Shown: piece after piece, positions 9,978 to 18,242 of the stretch | Position numbering within the stretch: position 1 is the stretch's first letter | Layout: each line of letters starts with the position of its first letter | Assembly (NCBI RefSeq): GCF_023896955.1 | Contig: NZ_JAMHIW010000006.1 | Location: 1-64,000 of the forward strand | Length of the DNA: 64,000 bases | From: Micromonospora sp. RHAY321 | GTDB lineage: Bacteria; Actinomycetota; Actinomycetes; Mycobacteriales; Micromonosporaceae | Reading direction: 5' to 3' | The notes under the pieces: model-generated | What the model saw: the letters and a program-made list of their open reading frames with translations, nothing else | Databases searched by the model: none | What the model was told of the DNA's origin: nothing | Position numbers and translations under genes: made by a program

Positions 9978-10493
9978 TCAACCGGCGTCGAGGACCTGGC
10001 GCGCCGTGGCGTGGGTGTCCGCCCCGAAGAGCACCAGCCGGGCCTCGGTGACGGCGGCCGGCGAGGCCGCGCGCAACACCGACAGTGCCTGACGGACCGC
10101 GTCGTCGACCGGCCAGCCGTAGACGCCGGCCGAGATCAGCGGGAACGCCACGGTGGCCACGCCCAGCTCGTCGGCCACCCGGAGGCTGTTGGCGTAGCAG
10201 TCGCGCAGCAGCGGCGAGCGGTCCTCGGTGGCCGACCAGACCGGCCCGACGGTGTGGATCACCCAGCGGGCCGACAGGTCTCCAGCCGTGGTCGCCACGG
10301 CCTGCCCGGTGGGCAGGCCCCGGCCGTACCGCGATGCCCGCAACGCCCGGCACTCCGCGAGGATGGCCGGCCCGCCGCGCCGGTGGATCGCCCCGTCGAC
10401 TCCGCCGCCGCCGAGCAGGGACGAGTTGGCCGCGTTGACGATCGCGTCCGCCCGCTGCGCGGTGATGTCCCCCTCGACCAGGGTGATATCCAT
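9978..10493 (-). CDS. Macrodomain protein (O-acetyl-ADP-ribose deacetylase type)
   Basis: 171-residue single macrodomain. DITLVEGDITAQRADAIVNA at the start, then NSSLLGGGGVDGAIHRRGG and PLISAGVYGWP, are the conserved ADP-ribose-binding loops of MacroD/YmdB-like enzymes, which remove acetyl or ADP-ribosyl groups. The ATG at 10493 follows the stop of the upstream membrane-protein gene as TGACATG, so translation is coupled. Pairing with an EI24/CysZ-like protein has no obvious explanation. Confidence 0.92.
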   Translation of the reverse strand: MDITLVEGDITAQRADAIVNAANSSLLGGGGVDGAIHRRGGPAILAECRALRASRYGRGLPTGQAVATTAGDLSARWVIHTVGPVWSATEDRSPLLRDCYANSLRVADELGVATVAFPLISAGVYGWPVDDAVRQALSVLRAASPAAVTEARLVLFGADTHATARQVLDAG

Positions 10494-10494
10494 G

Positions 10495-11286
10495 TCAGCG
10501 CTCCTCGATCGGCTGGCCGAGCGAGCGGCGGGCCAGCAGGGTGGCACCGGCCACCGCCGCCGGCATGACCAGCACGGCGCCGAGCGGGATCAGGAAGCAG
10601 AGGAACACCGCCACCCCGAAGCCCAGCGCGGCGGGCCGGTCGGCCTTGAGGATCGACCGGCGCTCCGGCAGCCGCATGCCGCGCCGGTAGAACGGGGCGC
10701 CGACCAGCTCCACGGCCAGGAACCAGCCGCCCACCGCCGCCCCGATCACCGGGACCACCGTCTGGCCGACCACCGGGATGAAGCCGGCGAGGAAGAGCGG
10801 GATGCCGACCAACGCCGTGAGGGCCACCAGCCGTACCGAGTCGGCGAGGCTGCGGCGCAACGACGACCAGAAGGAGACCTCCACAGCGCCGGGAGTGCCC
10901 CCCAGCCGTTCCTCTACCCGCTCGGAGATCTTCTCGTAAAACGGGTCGCCGATGACCAGGGTGACGGCGGTGAAGCTGACCACGGCGAGCAGGCCGCCGA
11001 GGCCCAGGAAGGCCAGCCCGGCGATCACCCGGAGCAGGTTGCGGGCGGTGGTCGACCAGTCGTCGGCGAACGGGGTGACCAGGGCGGCGATGTCGTCCAC
11101 GAAGTACACCAGGGTCGCGAACGCGGCCACGAAGAGCACACCGGAGATCAACGCCGGCACGATGCCGAACAGCATCAGCTTCGGGCTGCGCACGTAGAGG
11201 CCGAGCCCGCGCAGGAGCAGGCCGACCCCGGCGAAGAAGCGTCCGACGACCCCGGTCACCGGGCTGGCGATTCTGCTGGCGTCCAC
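10495..11286 (-). CDS. EI24/CysZ-like integral membrane protein
   Basis: 263-residue inner-membrane protein of the EI24 (CysZ-related) family, with about five hydrophobic segments (around residues 35-65, 85-115, 155-180, 185-205, 230-250). The conserved GDPFYEKIS stretch lies near residue 112. CysZ imports sulfate in enterobacteria; whether this relative does is unknown, and no sulfate-assimilation genes adjoin it. GTG 11286 is preceded by TAGGCT plus 8 nt, a nearly leaderless arrangement. It is first in a two-gene operon with the macrodomain gene. Confidence 0.82.
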   Translation of the reverse strand: MDASRIASPVTGVVGRFFAGVGLLLRGLGLYVRSPKLMLFGIVPALISGVLFVAAFATLVYFVDDIAALVTPFADDWSTTARNLLRVIAGLAFLGLGGLLAVVSFTAVTLVIGDPFYEKISERVEERLGGTPGAVEVSFWSSLRRSLADSVRLVALTALVGIPLFLAGFIPVVGQTVVPVIGAAVGGWFLAVELVGAPFYRRGMRLPERRSILKADRPAALGFGVAVFLCFLIPLGAVLVMPAAVAGATLLARRSLGQPIEER

Positions 11287-11359
11287 GACCGAGCAGCCTA
11301 GCGATCACCGCGGACCGCCGCCGGGCGGCGCGTCAACAGCAGTGCCATCCCCGGCACAT

Positions 11360-11369
11360 CAACCGGTTG
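11360..11369. repeat. CAACCGGTTG palindrome in an imperfectly repeated intergenic segment
   Basis: In the 198-bp divergent gap 11287-11484 a 23-bp block beginning CATCAAC occurs twice about 48 bp apart with a few mismatches; the first copy contains this perfect 10-bp palindrome. It could be an operator for the exporter operon or for the divergent membrane-protein gene. No regulator can be assigned. Confidence 0.35.
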
Positions 11370-11484
11370 GTGGATCGCCGGGGTCAGCCGCCGCCGCGAA
11401 CGATCATCAACGGCTGGTCGATCCGCCGCCGAGCCGACACCCCCAGGCTGAGGAGGCACAGCTACGACGGCGGAGGGCGGCACC

Positions 11485-12393
11485 ATGCCGGTCATTGAGG
11501 TGACCAGTCTGCACAAGCGGTACGGCGACCTGGTAGCCGTGGACGACGTGTCGTTCACGGTGGCGGAGGGGGAGATCTTCGGGGTCCTCGGCCCCAACGG
11601 CGCCGGTAAGACCACGACCGTCGAGTGTGTCGCCGGGCTCCGCGTCCCGGACGGGGGCGGGGTGTCGGTCCTCGGGCTCGACCCCCGCCGGGACGCGGCC
11701 CAGCTCCGCCAGCGGGTTGGCGTGCAGCTCCAGGAGAGCCAACTGCCGGACCAGCTACGGGTCGCCGAGGCCCTGGATCTGTACGCCTCGTTCTACCGCG
11801 ACCCGGCCGACCCGGCGCACCTGATCGACACGCTGGGTCTGGGCGACAAGCGGAACACCGCGTACAAGAAGCTCTCGGGCGGCCAGAAGCAGCGGCTGTC
11901 GATCGCGCTGGCGCTGGTCGGCAACCCGAGGGTGGCGATCCTGGACGAGCTGACCACCGGGCTGGACCCGCAGTCCCGGCGGGACACCTGGACCCTCATC
12001 GAGCAGGTCCGGGACAGCGGCGTGACGATCGTGCTGGTCACCCACTTCATGGAGGAGGCCGAGCGGCTCTGCGACAGGGTCGCCGTGATCGACCGGGGAC
12101 GGGTCGTCGCACTGGACAGCCCGGCCGGCCTGGTGTCGACGGTGGCTCCGGAGCAGCGGATCCGGTTCCGGCCGTCCGCCTCGATGGACGACCGGCTCCT
12201 CACCGACCTGCCCGAGGTGACCGCCGTGCAGCGCACCGGCAGCCAGGTGGTGGTGACCGGCACCGGTGACGTGCTGCACGCGGTCACGTCGGTGCTCGCC
12301 CGCAACCAGATCGTCGCCGCCGACCTGCGGCTGGAGCAGTCCACCCTCGACGACGCGTTCGTCGAGCTGACCGGGCGCCGGCCCGCCGAGTGA
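11485..12393 (+). CDS. ABC-2 exporter ATP-binding protein (DrrA-like)
   Basis: 302-residue ATPase. Walker A GPNGAGKTTT lies near residue 38, signature LSGGQKQRLSIALAL near 131, Walker B VAILDELTTGLDP near 150, and the switch histidine in VTHFMEEAERLCDR near 186. The C-terminal extension ends in ELTGRRPAE like DrrA-type drug exporters. It drives the permease encoded next; the two form an exporter of unknown substrate (drug, lipid or peptide). ATG 11485 follows GGAGGG. The sensor kinase and response regulator downstream suggest self-regulation of the exporter. Confidence 0.92.
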   Translation: MPVIEVTSLHKRYGDLVAVDDVSFTVAEGEIFGVLGPNGAGKTTTVECVAGLRVPDGGGVSVLGLDPRRDAAQLRQRVGVQLQESQLPDQLRVAEALDLYASFYRDPADPAHLIDTLGLGDKRNTAYKKLSGGQKQRLSIALALVGNPRVAILDELTTGLDPQSRRDTWTLIEQVRDSGVTIVLVTHFMEEAERLCDRVAVIDRGRVVALDSPAGLVSTVAPEQRIRFRPSASMDDRLLTDLPEVTAVQRTGSQVVVTGTGDVLHAVTSVLARNQIVAADLRLEQSTLDDAFVELTGRRPAE

Positions 12394-12404
12394 GAGGGAG
12401 CGAC

Positions 12405-13139
12405 ATGCACGCCTTCGGGCAGATCCTCAAGATCGAAACGAGACTCTTCCTGCGGGACTTCGGCTCGCCGCTCACCACCGTCGTGTTGCCGCTCGCGCTG
12501 CTGGTGGTGTTCGGGCTGATCCCGGCGGGGCGCCAGCCAGAGGAGCAGTTCGGCGACCTGTCGTTCATCCAGTACTTCGCCCCCTCGCTGCTGGTGATCA
12601 CGCTCGCCATGTCGGCGGTGAACATCCTGCCCACGGTGCTGGCCACCTACCGGGAACGTGGGGTGCTCCGCAGGCTCGCCACCACCCCGGCCAGCCCGGC
12701 CGCCCTGCTGGCCGCCCAACTGGTCATCTCGCTCGCCACCATCCTGGTCAGCGCCGTGCTGCTCATCGTGGTCGGCCGGTTGGCGTTCGACGTGCCACTG
12801 CCCCGGCGTCCGCTGGGCTTCACGCTGGCCCTCGTCCTCGGTACGGCCGCCCTGCTGGCGCTGGGCCTGCTGGTGGCGGCGGTGGCGCGGACGGCCAAGT
12901 CGGCGCAGGGGTTGGCCGTGCCGTTGTTCATGGCGGTCATGTTCTTCGGCGGCGTCTACGTGCCCCGGTTCCTCCTGCCGGACTTCCTGGTGCGGATCGG
13001 CGACTACACGCCACCCGGGGTGCAGGCGCTGCTCGACGCCTGGACCGGGACGTCACCACACCCACTGCACCTCGGGATAATGGCCGTGGTCGCGTTGGCC
13101 GCCGGTGCGACCGCCTCGAAACTCTTCCGTTGGGAGTGA
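12405..13139 (+). CDS. ABC-2 type exporter permease
   Basis: 244-residue inner-membrane subunit with six predicted helices. It has the ABC-2 pattern of a first helix near residue 25-45, a paired region around YRERGVLRRLATTPAS near residue 81, and a C-terminal helix LGIMAVVALAAGATASKLF. It partners the ATPase 11 bp upstream. ATG 12405 has GAGGGAG just before it; an in-frame GTG at 12390 would overlap the upstream stop. The substrate is unknown. Confidence 0.87.
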   Translation: MHAFGQILKIETRLFLRDFGSPLTTVVLPLALLVVFGLIPAGRQPEEQFGDLSFIQYFAPSLLVITLAMSAVNILPTVLATYRERGVLRRLATTPASPAALLAAQLVISLATILVSAVLLIVVGRLAFDVPLPRRPLGFTLALVLGTAALLALGLLVAAVARTAKSAQGLAVPLFMAVMFFGGVYVPRFLLPDFLVRIGDYTPPGVQALLDAWTGTSPHPLHLGIMAVVALAAGATASKLFRWE

Positions 13140-13149
13140 GCGAAGACCG

Positions 13150-14421
13150 ATGACCAGCATCGCCGAACAGGTCGACCGGCTGGCCGTGTGGGAGGCGCGC
13201 GAGGCGAGCGTCTACCGGGTCGCGCCCTTCCTCGGGCTGCTGGTCGGGACGGTGCTGGCACGCTTCGCCCCGGCCCCGGGCAGCCTGCCGTTCCCGCCGA
13301 CCCTGGCCGTCGCCGTGGTGGCCGGCTGTTGGGTCGCCTGGTTCATCACCCTGCACCCCGGGTGGATCACGCGGCAGGCGTTGATGGCGGTCTACTACGT
13401 CGGGCTGCTCGTCTCCAGCGCCGTGCTGGTGGTCGCCAGCCCGTGGTACGGCTTCTTCGCCTGGGTCGGCTTCGTGCACGCGTTCCTCGTGCTTCCCGGC
13501 CGATGGCGGTTCGCCGGGGTGGCCGTGACCGGCGTGCTGGTCGCCACCGCGCAGAGCGCGGGCCCACCGTCCTCGGCGGCGCACTGGCTGCTCTGGTCGG
13601 TGCTGGTGCTGTTCAACGCCGGAGCGGCCGGCGCCGTGAGCTGGTTCGGCACAGTCACCGAGCGGCAGAACGCCAACCGCAAACTGCTGGTGGAGGAACT
13701 GGCCGAGGCCAACCGGAGGCTCGCCGACACCGCCCGGGAGAACGTGGGGCTGCACGCCCAACTGCTCACCCAGGCCCGGGAGGCCGGCATCCTGGACGAG
13801 CGCCAGCGGATGGCCCGGGAGATCCACGACACCCTGGCCCAGGGGTTGACCGGCATCATCACCCAACTGGAGGCGGCCGAGCAGACCCGCGACCGTTCCG
13901 CCGACTGGCGCCGGCACGTGGACAACGCCATCGCCCTCGCCCGGGAGAGCCTCACCGAGGCCCGCCGCTCGGTGCGCGCGGTCCGCCCGGAGCCGCTGGA
14001 GACGGCCCGGCTGCCGGACGCCCTCGCCGAGCTGGGTGGCCGCTGGTCGGCCCTCAACGGTGTACGCGCCGAGGTGGCCACCACCGGCACGCCCCGTCCG
14101 CTGCACCCGGAGGTCGAGGTGACCCTGCTGCGGGCCGCCCAGGAGGCGCTGGCCAACGTGGCCCGGCACGCCGCCGCGTCGCGGGTGGGGCTGACCCTGT
14201 CGTACATGGAGGACGTGGTCACCCTGGACGTCCGCGACGACGGGACGGGATTCGACGTCACCAACCAGCCGGCGTCCCGGGAGCCGGGCGGCGGGTACGG
14301 GCTGACCGCAATGCGGCAACGGGTGACCCGGGTTGGCGGTGAACTGGCCGTCGAGTCCGAGCCGGGCGGCGGCACGGCGGTCTCGGCGTCCGTCCCGGCG
14401 CTTGCCGGGGGTGCCGGTTGA
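13150..14421 (+). CDS. Sensor histidine kinase, NarL/DesK-type (HisKA_3)
   Basis: 423-residue membrane kinase. An N-terminal block of about five membrane helices (residues 20-170) acts as sensor, followed by a coiled dimerisation stretch. The phospho-acceptor box RMAREIHDTLAQG has His226, then comes an HATPase_c domain with N-box EALANVARHA, G1 DDGTGFDV and GGGYGLTAMRQR. It would phosphorylate the regulator whose TTG start overlaps its stop. The position after the exporter genes suggests it senses the exporter's substrate or membrane stress. Confidence 0.92.
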   Translation: MTSIAEQVDRLAVWEAREASVYRVAPFLGLLVGTVLARFAPAPGSLPFPPTLAVAVVAGCWVAWFITLHPGWITRQALMAVYYVGLLVSSAVLVVASPWYGFFAWVGFVHAFLVLPGRWRFAGVAVTGVLVATAQSAGPPSSAAHWLLWSVLVLFNAGAAGAVSWFGTVTERQNANRKLLVEELAEANRRLADTARENVGLHAQLLTQAREAGILDERQRMAREIHDTLAQGLTGIITQLEAAEQTRDRSADWRRHVDNAIALARESLTEARRSVRAVRPEPLETARLPDALAELGGRWSALNGVRAEVATTGTPRPLHPEVEVTLLRAAQEALANVARHAAASRVGLTLSYMEDVVTLDVRDDGTGFDVTNQPASREPGGGYGLTAMRQRVTRVGGELAVESEPGGGTAVSASVPALAGGAG

Positions 14422-15059
14422 CCACCCCGGTCCGGCTGCTGATCGTGGACGACCATCCGGTGGTGCGGGACGGGCTGCGGGGGATGTTCACCGGCGACCC
14501 GGGGTTCGACGTGGTGGGCGAGGCCGCGGACGGGGCCGAGGCGTTGGCCCTGGTCGAGACGCTGCGTCCGGACGTGGTGCTGATGGACCTGCGGATGCCC
14601 GGGATGGACGGGGTGACGGCCATCGGCCGGTTGGCCCGTTCCGGCAGCGCTGCCCGGGTGCTGGTGCTCACCACGTACGACACGGACGCCGACGTGCTGC
14701 CGGCGATCGAGGCCGGCGCGACCGGCTACCTGCTGAAGGACGCGCCCCGCGAGGACCTCGTCCGAGCGGTACGGGCCGCCGCCCGGGGTGAGTCGGTGCT
14801 CGCGCCGAGCGTGGCCGGCCGGCTGATGGGACGGCTGCGCGCCCCGGCCGAGGAGCCGCTCAGCCACCGCGAGTTGGAGGTGCTGACCCTGGTGGCCCGG
14901 GGCGCCTCGAACCGGGAGGCGGCGGCCCGCCTGTTCATCAGCGAGGCCACGGTCAAGACGCACCTGCTGCACGTGTACGCCAAGCTCGGGGTCAACGACC
15001 GGGCCGCGGCCGTGGCCACCGCGTACGACCGGGGCCTGCTCACCCCCGGCGGGCGGTGA
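14418..15059 (+). CDS. LuxR/NarL-type response regulator
   Basis: 213-residue two-domain regulator. The receiver begins RLLIVDDHPVVRDGL; the phospho-acceptor is Asp57 in VVLMDLRMPG and the switch lysine is in YLLKDAP. The C-terminal LuxR helix-turn-helix is HRELEVLTLVARGASNREAA to SEATVKTHLLHVYAKLGV. It uses TTG 14418 as start, overlapping the kinase stop, since no ATG or GTG in this frame fits the domain edge. It is the cognate partner of the kinase and probably controls the exporter genes. Confidence 0.92.
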   Translation: MTTPVRLLIVDDHPVVRDGLRGMFTGDPGFDVVGEAADGAEALALVETLRPDVVLMDLRMPGMDGVTAIGRLARSGSAARVLVLTTYDTDADVLPAIEAGATGYLLKDAPREDLVRAVRAAARGESVLAPSVAGRLMGRLRAPAEEPLSHRELEVLTLVARGASNREAAARLFISEATVKTHLLHVYAKLGVNDRAAAVATAYDRGLLTPGGR

Positions 15060-15082
15060 GTGGGACCGGGCAGGATGGGCGG

Positions 15083-16051
15083 GTGCGCGCCTCCCGACTG
15101 ATCTCGCTGCTGTTGCTGTTGCAGGCGCGCGGGTCGATGACGGCGGCTGAGCTGGCGCGGGAGCTGGAGGTCTCCGAGCGCACCGTCTACCGGGACGTGC
15201 TGGCGCTCTCCGCCGCCGGGGTGCCGGTCTACGCCGACCGGGGTCGGGCCGGCGGTTACCGACTGCTCGGCGGCTACCGGACCCGGCTGACCGGGCTGAC
15301 CCGGGACGAGGCGGAGGCGCTCTTCCTCGCCGGACTGCCCGGTCCGGCCGGTGACATGGGGCTCGCCGACGCGGTCGCCGCCGCCGAGTTGAAGGTCCTC
15401 GCCGCGCTGCCGCCCGCACTGCGGGACGCGCCGGCCCGCGCCGGACAGCGGTTCCACCTGGACGTGCCGGGCTGGTTCCGGGAGACCGGACCGCCGCCCT
15501 GGCTGGCCGAGCTGGCCCGGGCGGTCTGGCGGGACCGGGTGGTGCACCTGCGCTACCGGCGCGGCGACCGGGAGGTGACCCGCCAGGTCCGGCCGTACGG
15601 GCTGGTGCTCAAGAACGCGGTCTGGTACCTGGTCGGCCTGGTCGGCGACGACGCGCGCACCTACCGCGTGGACCGGGTGACCGGGGTCGAGGTGGGCGAG
15701 GAGAGCTTCAACCGGGACGAGGACTTCGACCTGGCCGGATACTGGCGTGAGCAGGCCGGGTCGTTCCTGCGGACCATGCTGCGGGCCGAGGTCACCGTCC
15801 GGTTCAGCCCGGCCGGCCTGCGCCAGCTCCGGCACCTGGTGGACGCCCCCTTCGTGTACGACGAGGTGGTCGCCGCCGCCACCCAGCCCGACGGGCAGGG
15901 CTGGGTGACGGCCCGACTGCCGGTCGAATCCGTCGCGGTGGCGTACCACCAACTGCTCGGACTCGGCCCCGAGGTGGAGGCCCTCGACCCGCCGGAGCTG
16001 CGGGAGATGTTCGCCGAGGCGGCCGAGCGGTTCCGCGCGCTCTACCGGTAG
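15083..16051 (+). CDS. HTH/WYL-domain transcriptional regulator
   Basis: 322-residue regulator. The N-terminal winged helix has MTAAELARELEVSERTVYRD (about residues 18-37), followed by a wing ADRGRAGGYRLLGGYR and a WYL sensor domain in which KNAVWYLVGLVGDDARTYRV carries the WYL signature. Family members bind nucleotides, single-stranded DNA or small ligands and often respond to DNA damage; the ligand here is unknown. GTG 15083 is chosen because the family usually begins VRASRLISLLL and AGGA lies 7 nt upstream; GTG 15056 overlapping the previous stop is possible. Its last codons overlap the convergent SDR gene. Confidence 0.88.
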   Translation: MRASRLISLLLLLQARGSMTAAELARELEVSERTVYRDVLALSAAGVPVYADRGRAGGYRLLGGYRTRLTGLTRDEAEALFLAGLPGPAGDMGLADAVAAAELKVLAALPPALRDAPARAGQRFHLDVPGWFRETGPPPWLAELARAVWRDRVVHLRYRRGDREVTRQVRPYGLVLKNAVWYLVGLVGDDARTYRVDRVTGVEVGEESFNRDEDFDLAGYWREQAGSFLRTMLRAEVTVRFSPAGLRQLRHLVDAPFVYDEVVAAATQPDGQGWVTARLPVESVAVAYHQLLGLGPEVEALDPPELREMFAEAAERFRALYR

Positions 16052-16977
16052 CCGGTGACGTCGGCCGGCTTACCGGCGTCGACCACCTCCGTGATGTACC
16101 GGAATGCCTCCGGCTGGCTGCCGTCGACGTCGGTGAACCCGTACACCTTGGACAAAGTGCCGGCGTCGACGGACATGCCGTTCCAGCGGGCCTTCTCCTC
16201 GTCCGCGGCGAGCGCGGCCACCGCGCGTCCGACGAAGGCCGGGGTCTCCGAGATGAGGAAGTGCGGGTCGGTTGCGGCCCCGTCGCGCCAGTTCTCCTCG
16301 GTCACGCCGAAGTGCTCCAGCATGGCCTCCGAACGGATCCAGCCGGGGGTCAGCGCGACGGCGGTGCCGCCGTGCGGCTTCAGCTCGTGCCCCTGGCTGA
16401 AGCCGAGCCGGTTGACCGAGGTCTTGGCCAGGTCGTAGAAGACCGAGAGACGGTAGTTCTGGTCGTTGTACGCCTTGGTGCCGTCGCCGATCTCCACGAC
16501 CAGGCCGCCGGGCCTGCGGATCAGCAACGGCAGCGCGAAGTGGCTCGTGATGATGTGCGTGTCGATGGCCAGCCGCAGGGTGCGGAAGCCGGCGTCGAGC
16601 GGCTGCTCCCAGACCGGCTTCTCCCAGGTGACCAGCGGGTCGCCGCCCCAGATGTCGTTGACCAGCACGTCGAGGCGCCCCTGCTCGGAGTCGATGCGGG
16701 CGACCAGGTCGCGGACCTGCTCGGGCACCAGGTGGTCGACCCGGACCCCGATGCCGGTGCCGCCGGCGGCGGTGACCAACTCGGCGGTCTCCTCGATGGT
16801 CTCCGGCCGGTCCATCTCCGAGCGGCCGGCCCGGCTGCTGCGGCCGGTGGCGTAGACGGTGGCCCCGGCCGCGCCGAGCTGGACCGCGATCTGCCGCCCC
16901 GCGCCCCGGGTGGCGCCGGCGACGAGCGCGATCTTTCCTGTCAGCGGTTGTGTCATGCCTCCGAGGCTGTCAGCCAT
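16042..16977 (-). CDS. Short-chain dehydrogenase/reductase (SDR)
   Basis: Up to 311-residue NAD(P)-dependent oxidoreductase. The cofactor loop is ALVAGATRGAGRQIA (TGxxxGxG type, changed to AGATRGAGR) and VNDIWGG replaces the usual NNAG. The tyrosine of the active site is in YDLAKTSVNRLG (Tyr-x3-Lys: YDLAK). This resembles the DHRS1-like SDR group. The start is uncertain: ATG 16977 has TAAAAT about 20 nt before it, while ATG 16956 begins right after GGAGGC with spacing too short to work well. The substrate is unknown. It converges on the WYL gene with a 10-bp overlap. Confidence 0.87.
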   Translation of the reverse strand: MADSLGGMTQPLTGKIALVAGATRGAGRQIAVQLGAAGATVYATGRSSRAGRSEMDRPETIEETAELVTAAGGTGIGVRVDHLVPEQVRDLVARIDSEQGRLDVLVNDIWGGDPLVTWEKPVWEQPLDAGFRTLRLAIDTHIITSHFALPLLIRRPGGLVVEIGDGTKAYNDQNYRLSVFYDLAKTSVNRLGFSQGHELKPHGGTAVALTPGWIRSEAMLEHFGVTEENWRDGAATDPHFLISETPAFVGRAVAALAADEEKARWNGMSVDAGTLSKVYGFTDVDGSQPEAFRYITEVVDAGKPADVTGYR

Positions 16978-17040
16978 ACCTGACAGCCCCCGTCCGATTT
17001 TACGAATCCGGTGCTGCCCGGCCCGGTGGCCGCCCGGGTG

Positions 17041-17490
17041 TCACTGCACGTCGAACTCGTTGCCCTCCGGGTCGACCATCGTGGTGTGCCGGCTGCCCCG
17101 GTCGGCGACCTCGCGCAGCACGGTCGCACCGAGCCCGACCAGCCGCTGCACGGTCGCCTCCCGCTCGTCCGGGCCGGCGTGCAGGTCGATGTGCAGCCGG
17201 TTCTTGACCTGCTTGGGCTCCGGCACCGCCTGAAACAGCAGCCGGCGGCCGAGACCGATGCCGCTGACCGGCTGGACCGGGTCCTCGGGGTGACGGACCG
17301 CCGCGAGCTCCCGGAACGCGAGGCGACCGTCGGTCTCGACGTACGCCTCCGGCCCGATCGCCCCGGACGTGGCCAGCTGATCGATCAGGGCGCTGTTGTC
17401 CTCGACCTCGTAACCGAGCGCGGCCGCCCAGAACCGGGCCAACGCGATCGGCTCCGCGCAGTCGACGACGAGCTTCCATTCCAGAGCCAT
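17041..17490 (-). CDS. VOC-superfamily (glyoxalase-like) protein
   Basis: 149-residue protein with two beta-alpha-beta-beta-beta halves. MEWKLVVDCAEP-type start (here MALEWKLVVDCAEP), FWAAALGYEV, then NRLHIDLHAG and TTMVDPEGNEFDV are usual for the actinobacterial glyoxalase-like group. Candidate metal ligands are the histidine in HIDLH and the glutamate in GNEFDV. Function is unknown; related proteins include antibiotic-binding and dioxygenase folds. ATG 17490 is preceded by GGTGAGGA. It is divergent from the CGNR regulator and shares the control region with it. Confidence 0.85.
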   Translation of the reverse strand: MALEWKLVVDCAEPIALARFWAAALGYEVEDNSALIDQLATSGAIGPEAYVETDGRLAFRELAAVRHPEDPVQPVSGIGLGRRLLFQAVPEPKQVKNRLHIDLHAGPDEREATVQRLVGLGATVLREVADRGSRHTTMVDPEGNEFDVQ

Positions 17491-17536
17491 CGGGTTTCCT
17501 CACCTTCGTGACGACCGCGCCATGCGGACGGGTCCT

Positions 17537-17557
17537 GTAACCGTTTATAGTGGTTAC
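17537..17557. promoter_or_regulatory. Operator overlapping the leaderless promoter of the CGNR gene
   Basis: GTAACC at 17537-17542 and GGTTAC at 17552-17557 form an inverted repeat around a 9-bp spacer that contains the -10 hexamer TATAGT (17546-17551). The right arm ends on the base before the GTG start. A protein bound here would block the promoter, most simply the CGNR protein itself, and the site could also serve the divergent VOC gene. Confidence 0.65.
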
Positions 17558-18181
17558 GTGACCGACGTCGCAAGTGGAATCACCCTGGTGTCGCTGAGAG
17601 GGACCAGCTTTCTCTTCGATCCCGGCGCACTCTGCCTGGAATTCCTCACCACCGGCGGGCCGGGCATCGGCGCCCGCTACGAGGTGATGCACGCTCCGGC
17701 GGATCTCGCCGACTGGTTGGCGCGGTCCCGCCTGCGCCTGGACCCGGCTCAGGTCGACGTCCAACCGGCGGAGCTGGCCGACGCCCGGCGGCTGCGGGAC
17801 GCGCTGTGGCGACTGGTCTGCGCCCGCACCGGCACCCGGCCACCCGCCGAGACACCCACCGACTTCGACGCGACGCCCGACGACCTCGACATCCTCAACG
17901 AAGCGGCGGCCGCCGCGCCGCTGGCCCCCCGGCTCGACCCGGACGGCACGCGGCGCTGGGTGCTCCCGGCCAGCGGCCGACAGGCCCTGGCCAGCATCGC
18001 CCGGGACGCGGTCGAGCTCTTCAGCGGGCCGTACGCCGACCGGATCCGGGAGTGCGGCGCGCACAACTGCTACCTGGTCTTCGTGGACACCTCACGCCCC
18101 GGGCGGCGCCGCTGGTGCTCGATGGAGCGCTGCGGCAACCGGCACAAGATCCGATCGCTGCGCGCCCGCCAGGAGAGCTAG
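17558..18181 (+). CDS. CGNR zinc-finger transcriptional regulator (ABATE domain)
   Basis: 207-residue protein. The N-terminal ABATE domain starts FDPGALCLEFLTTGG, a putative stress-sensing region. The C-terminal zinc finger is ECGAHNCYLVFVD with RRRWCSMERCGNRHKIR, giving four cysteines and the eponymous CGNR. Such proteins are predicted DNA-binding regulators. GTG 17558 is chosen because TATAGT ends 6 nt upstream, giving a leaderless transcript. An inverted repeat across the promoter suggests autoregulation. Its stop codon lies in the first copy of a 25-bp repeat. Confidence 0.9.
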   Translation: MTDVASGITLVSLRGTSFLFDPGALCLEFLTTGGPGIGARYEVMHAPADLADWLARSRLRLDPAQVDVQPAELADARRLRDALWRLVCARTGTRPPAETPTDFDATPDDLDILNEAAAAAPLAPRLDPDGTRRWVLPASGRQALASIARDAVELFSGPYADRIRECGAHNCYLVFVDTSRPGRRRWCSMERCGNRHKIRSLRARQES

Positions 18182-18242
18182 TCCGCCAGGCGACAGCGCC
18201 GCCTAGTCCGCCAGGCGACAGCGCTACCTAGTCCGCCAGGCG
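18178..18242. repeat. 25-bp tandem repeat, 2.6 copies, copied from the alaX 3' end
   Basis: CTAGTCCGCCAGGCG starts at 18178, 18203 and 18228, exactly 25 bp apart; the two full units differ at only a few bases. Read leftward, each unit encodes RLAD-stop, the C-terminus of the AlaX protein, whose real stop is in the third copy. The first copy supplies the TAG of the CGNR gene. The simplest origin is slippage duplication of the alaX end. Confidence 0.9.
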
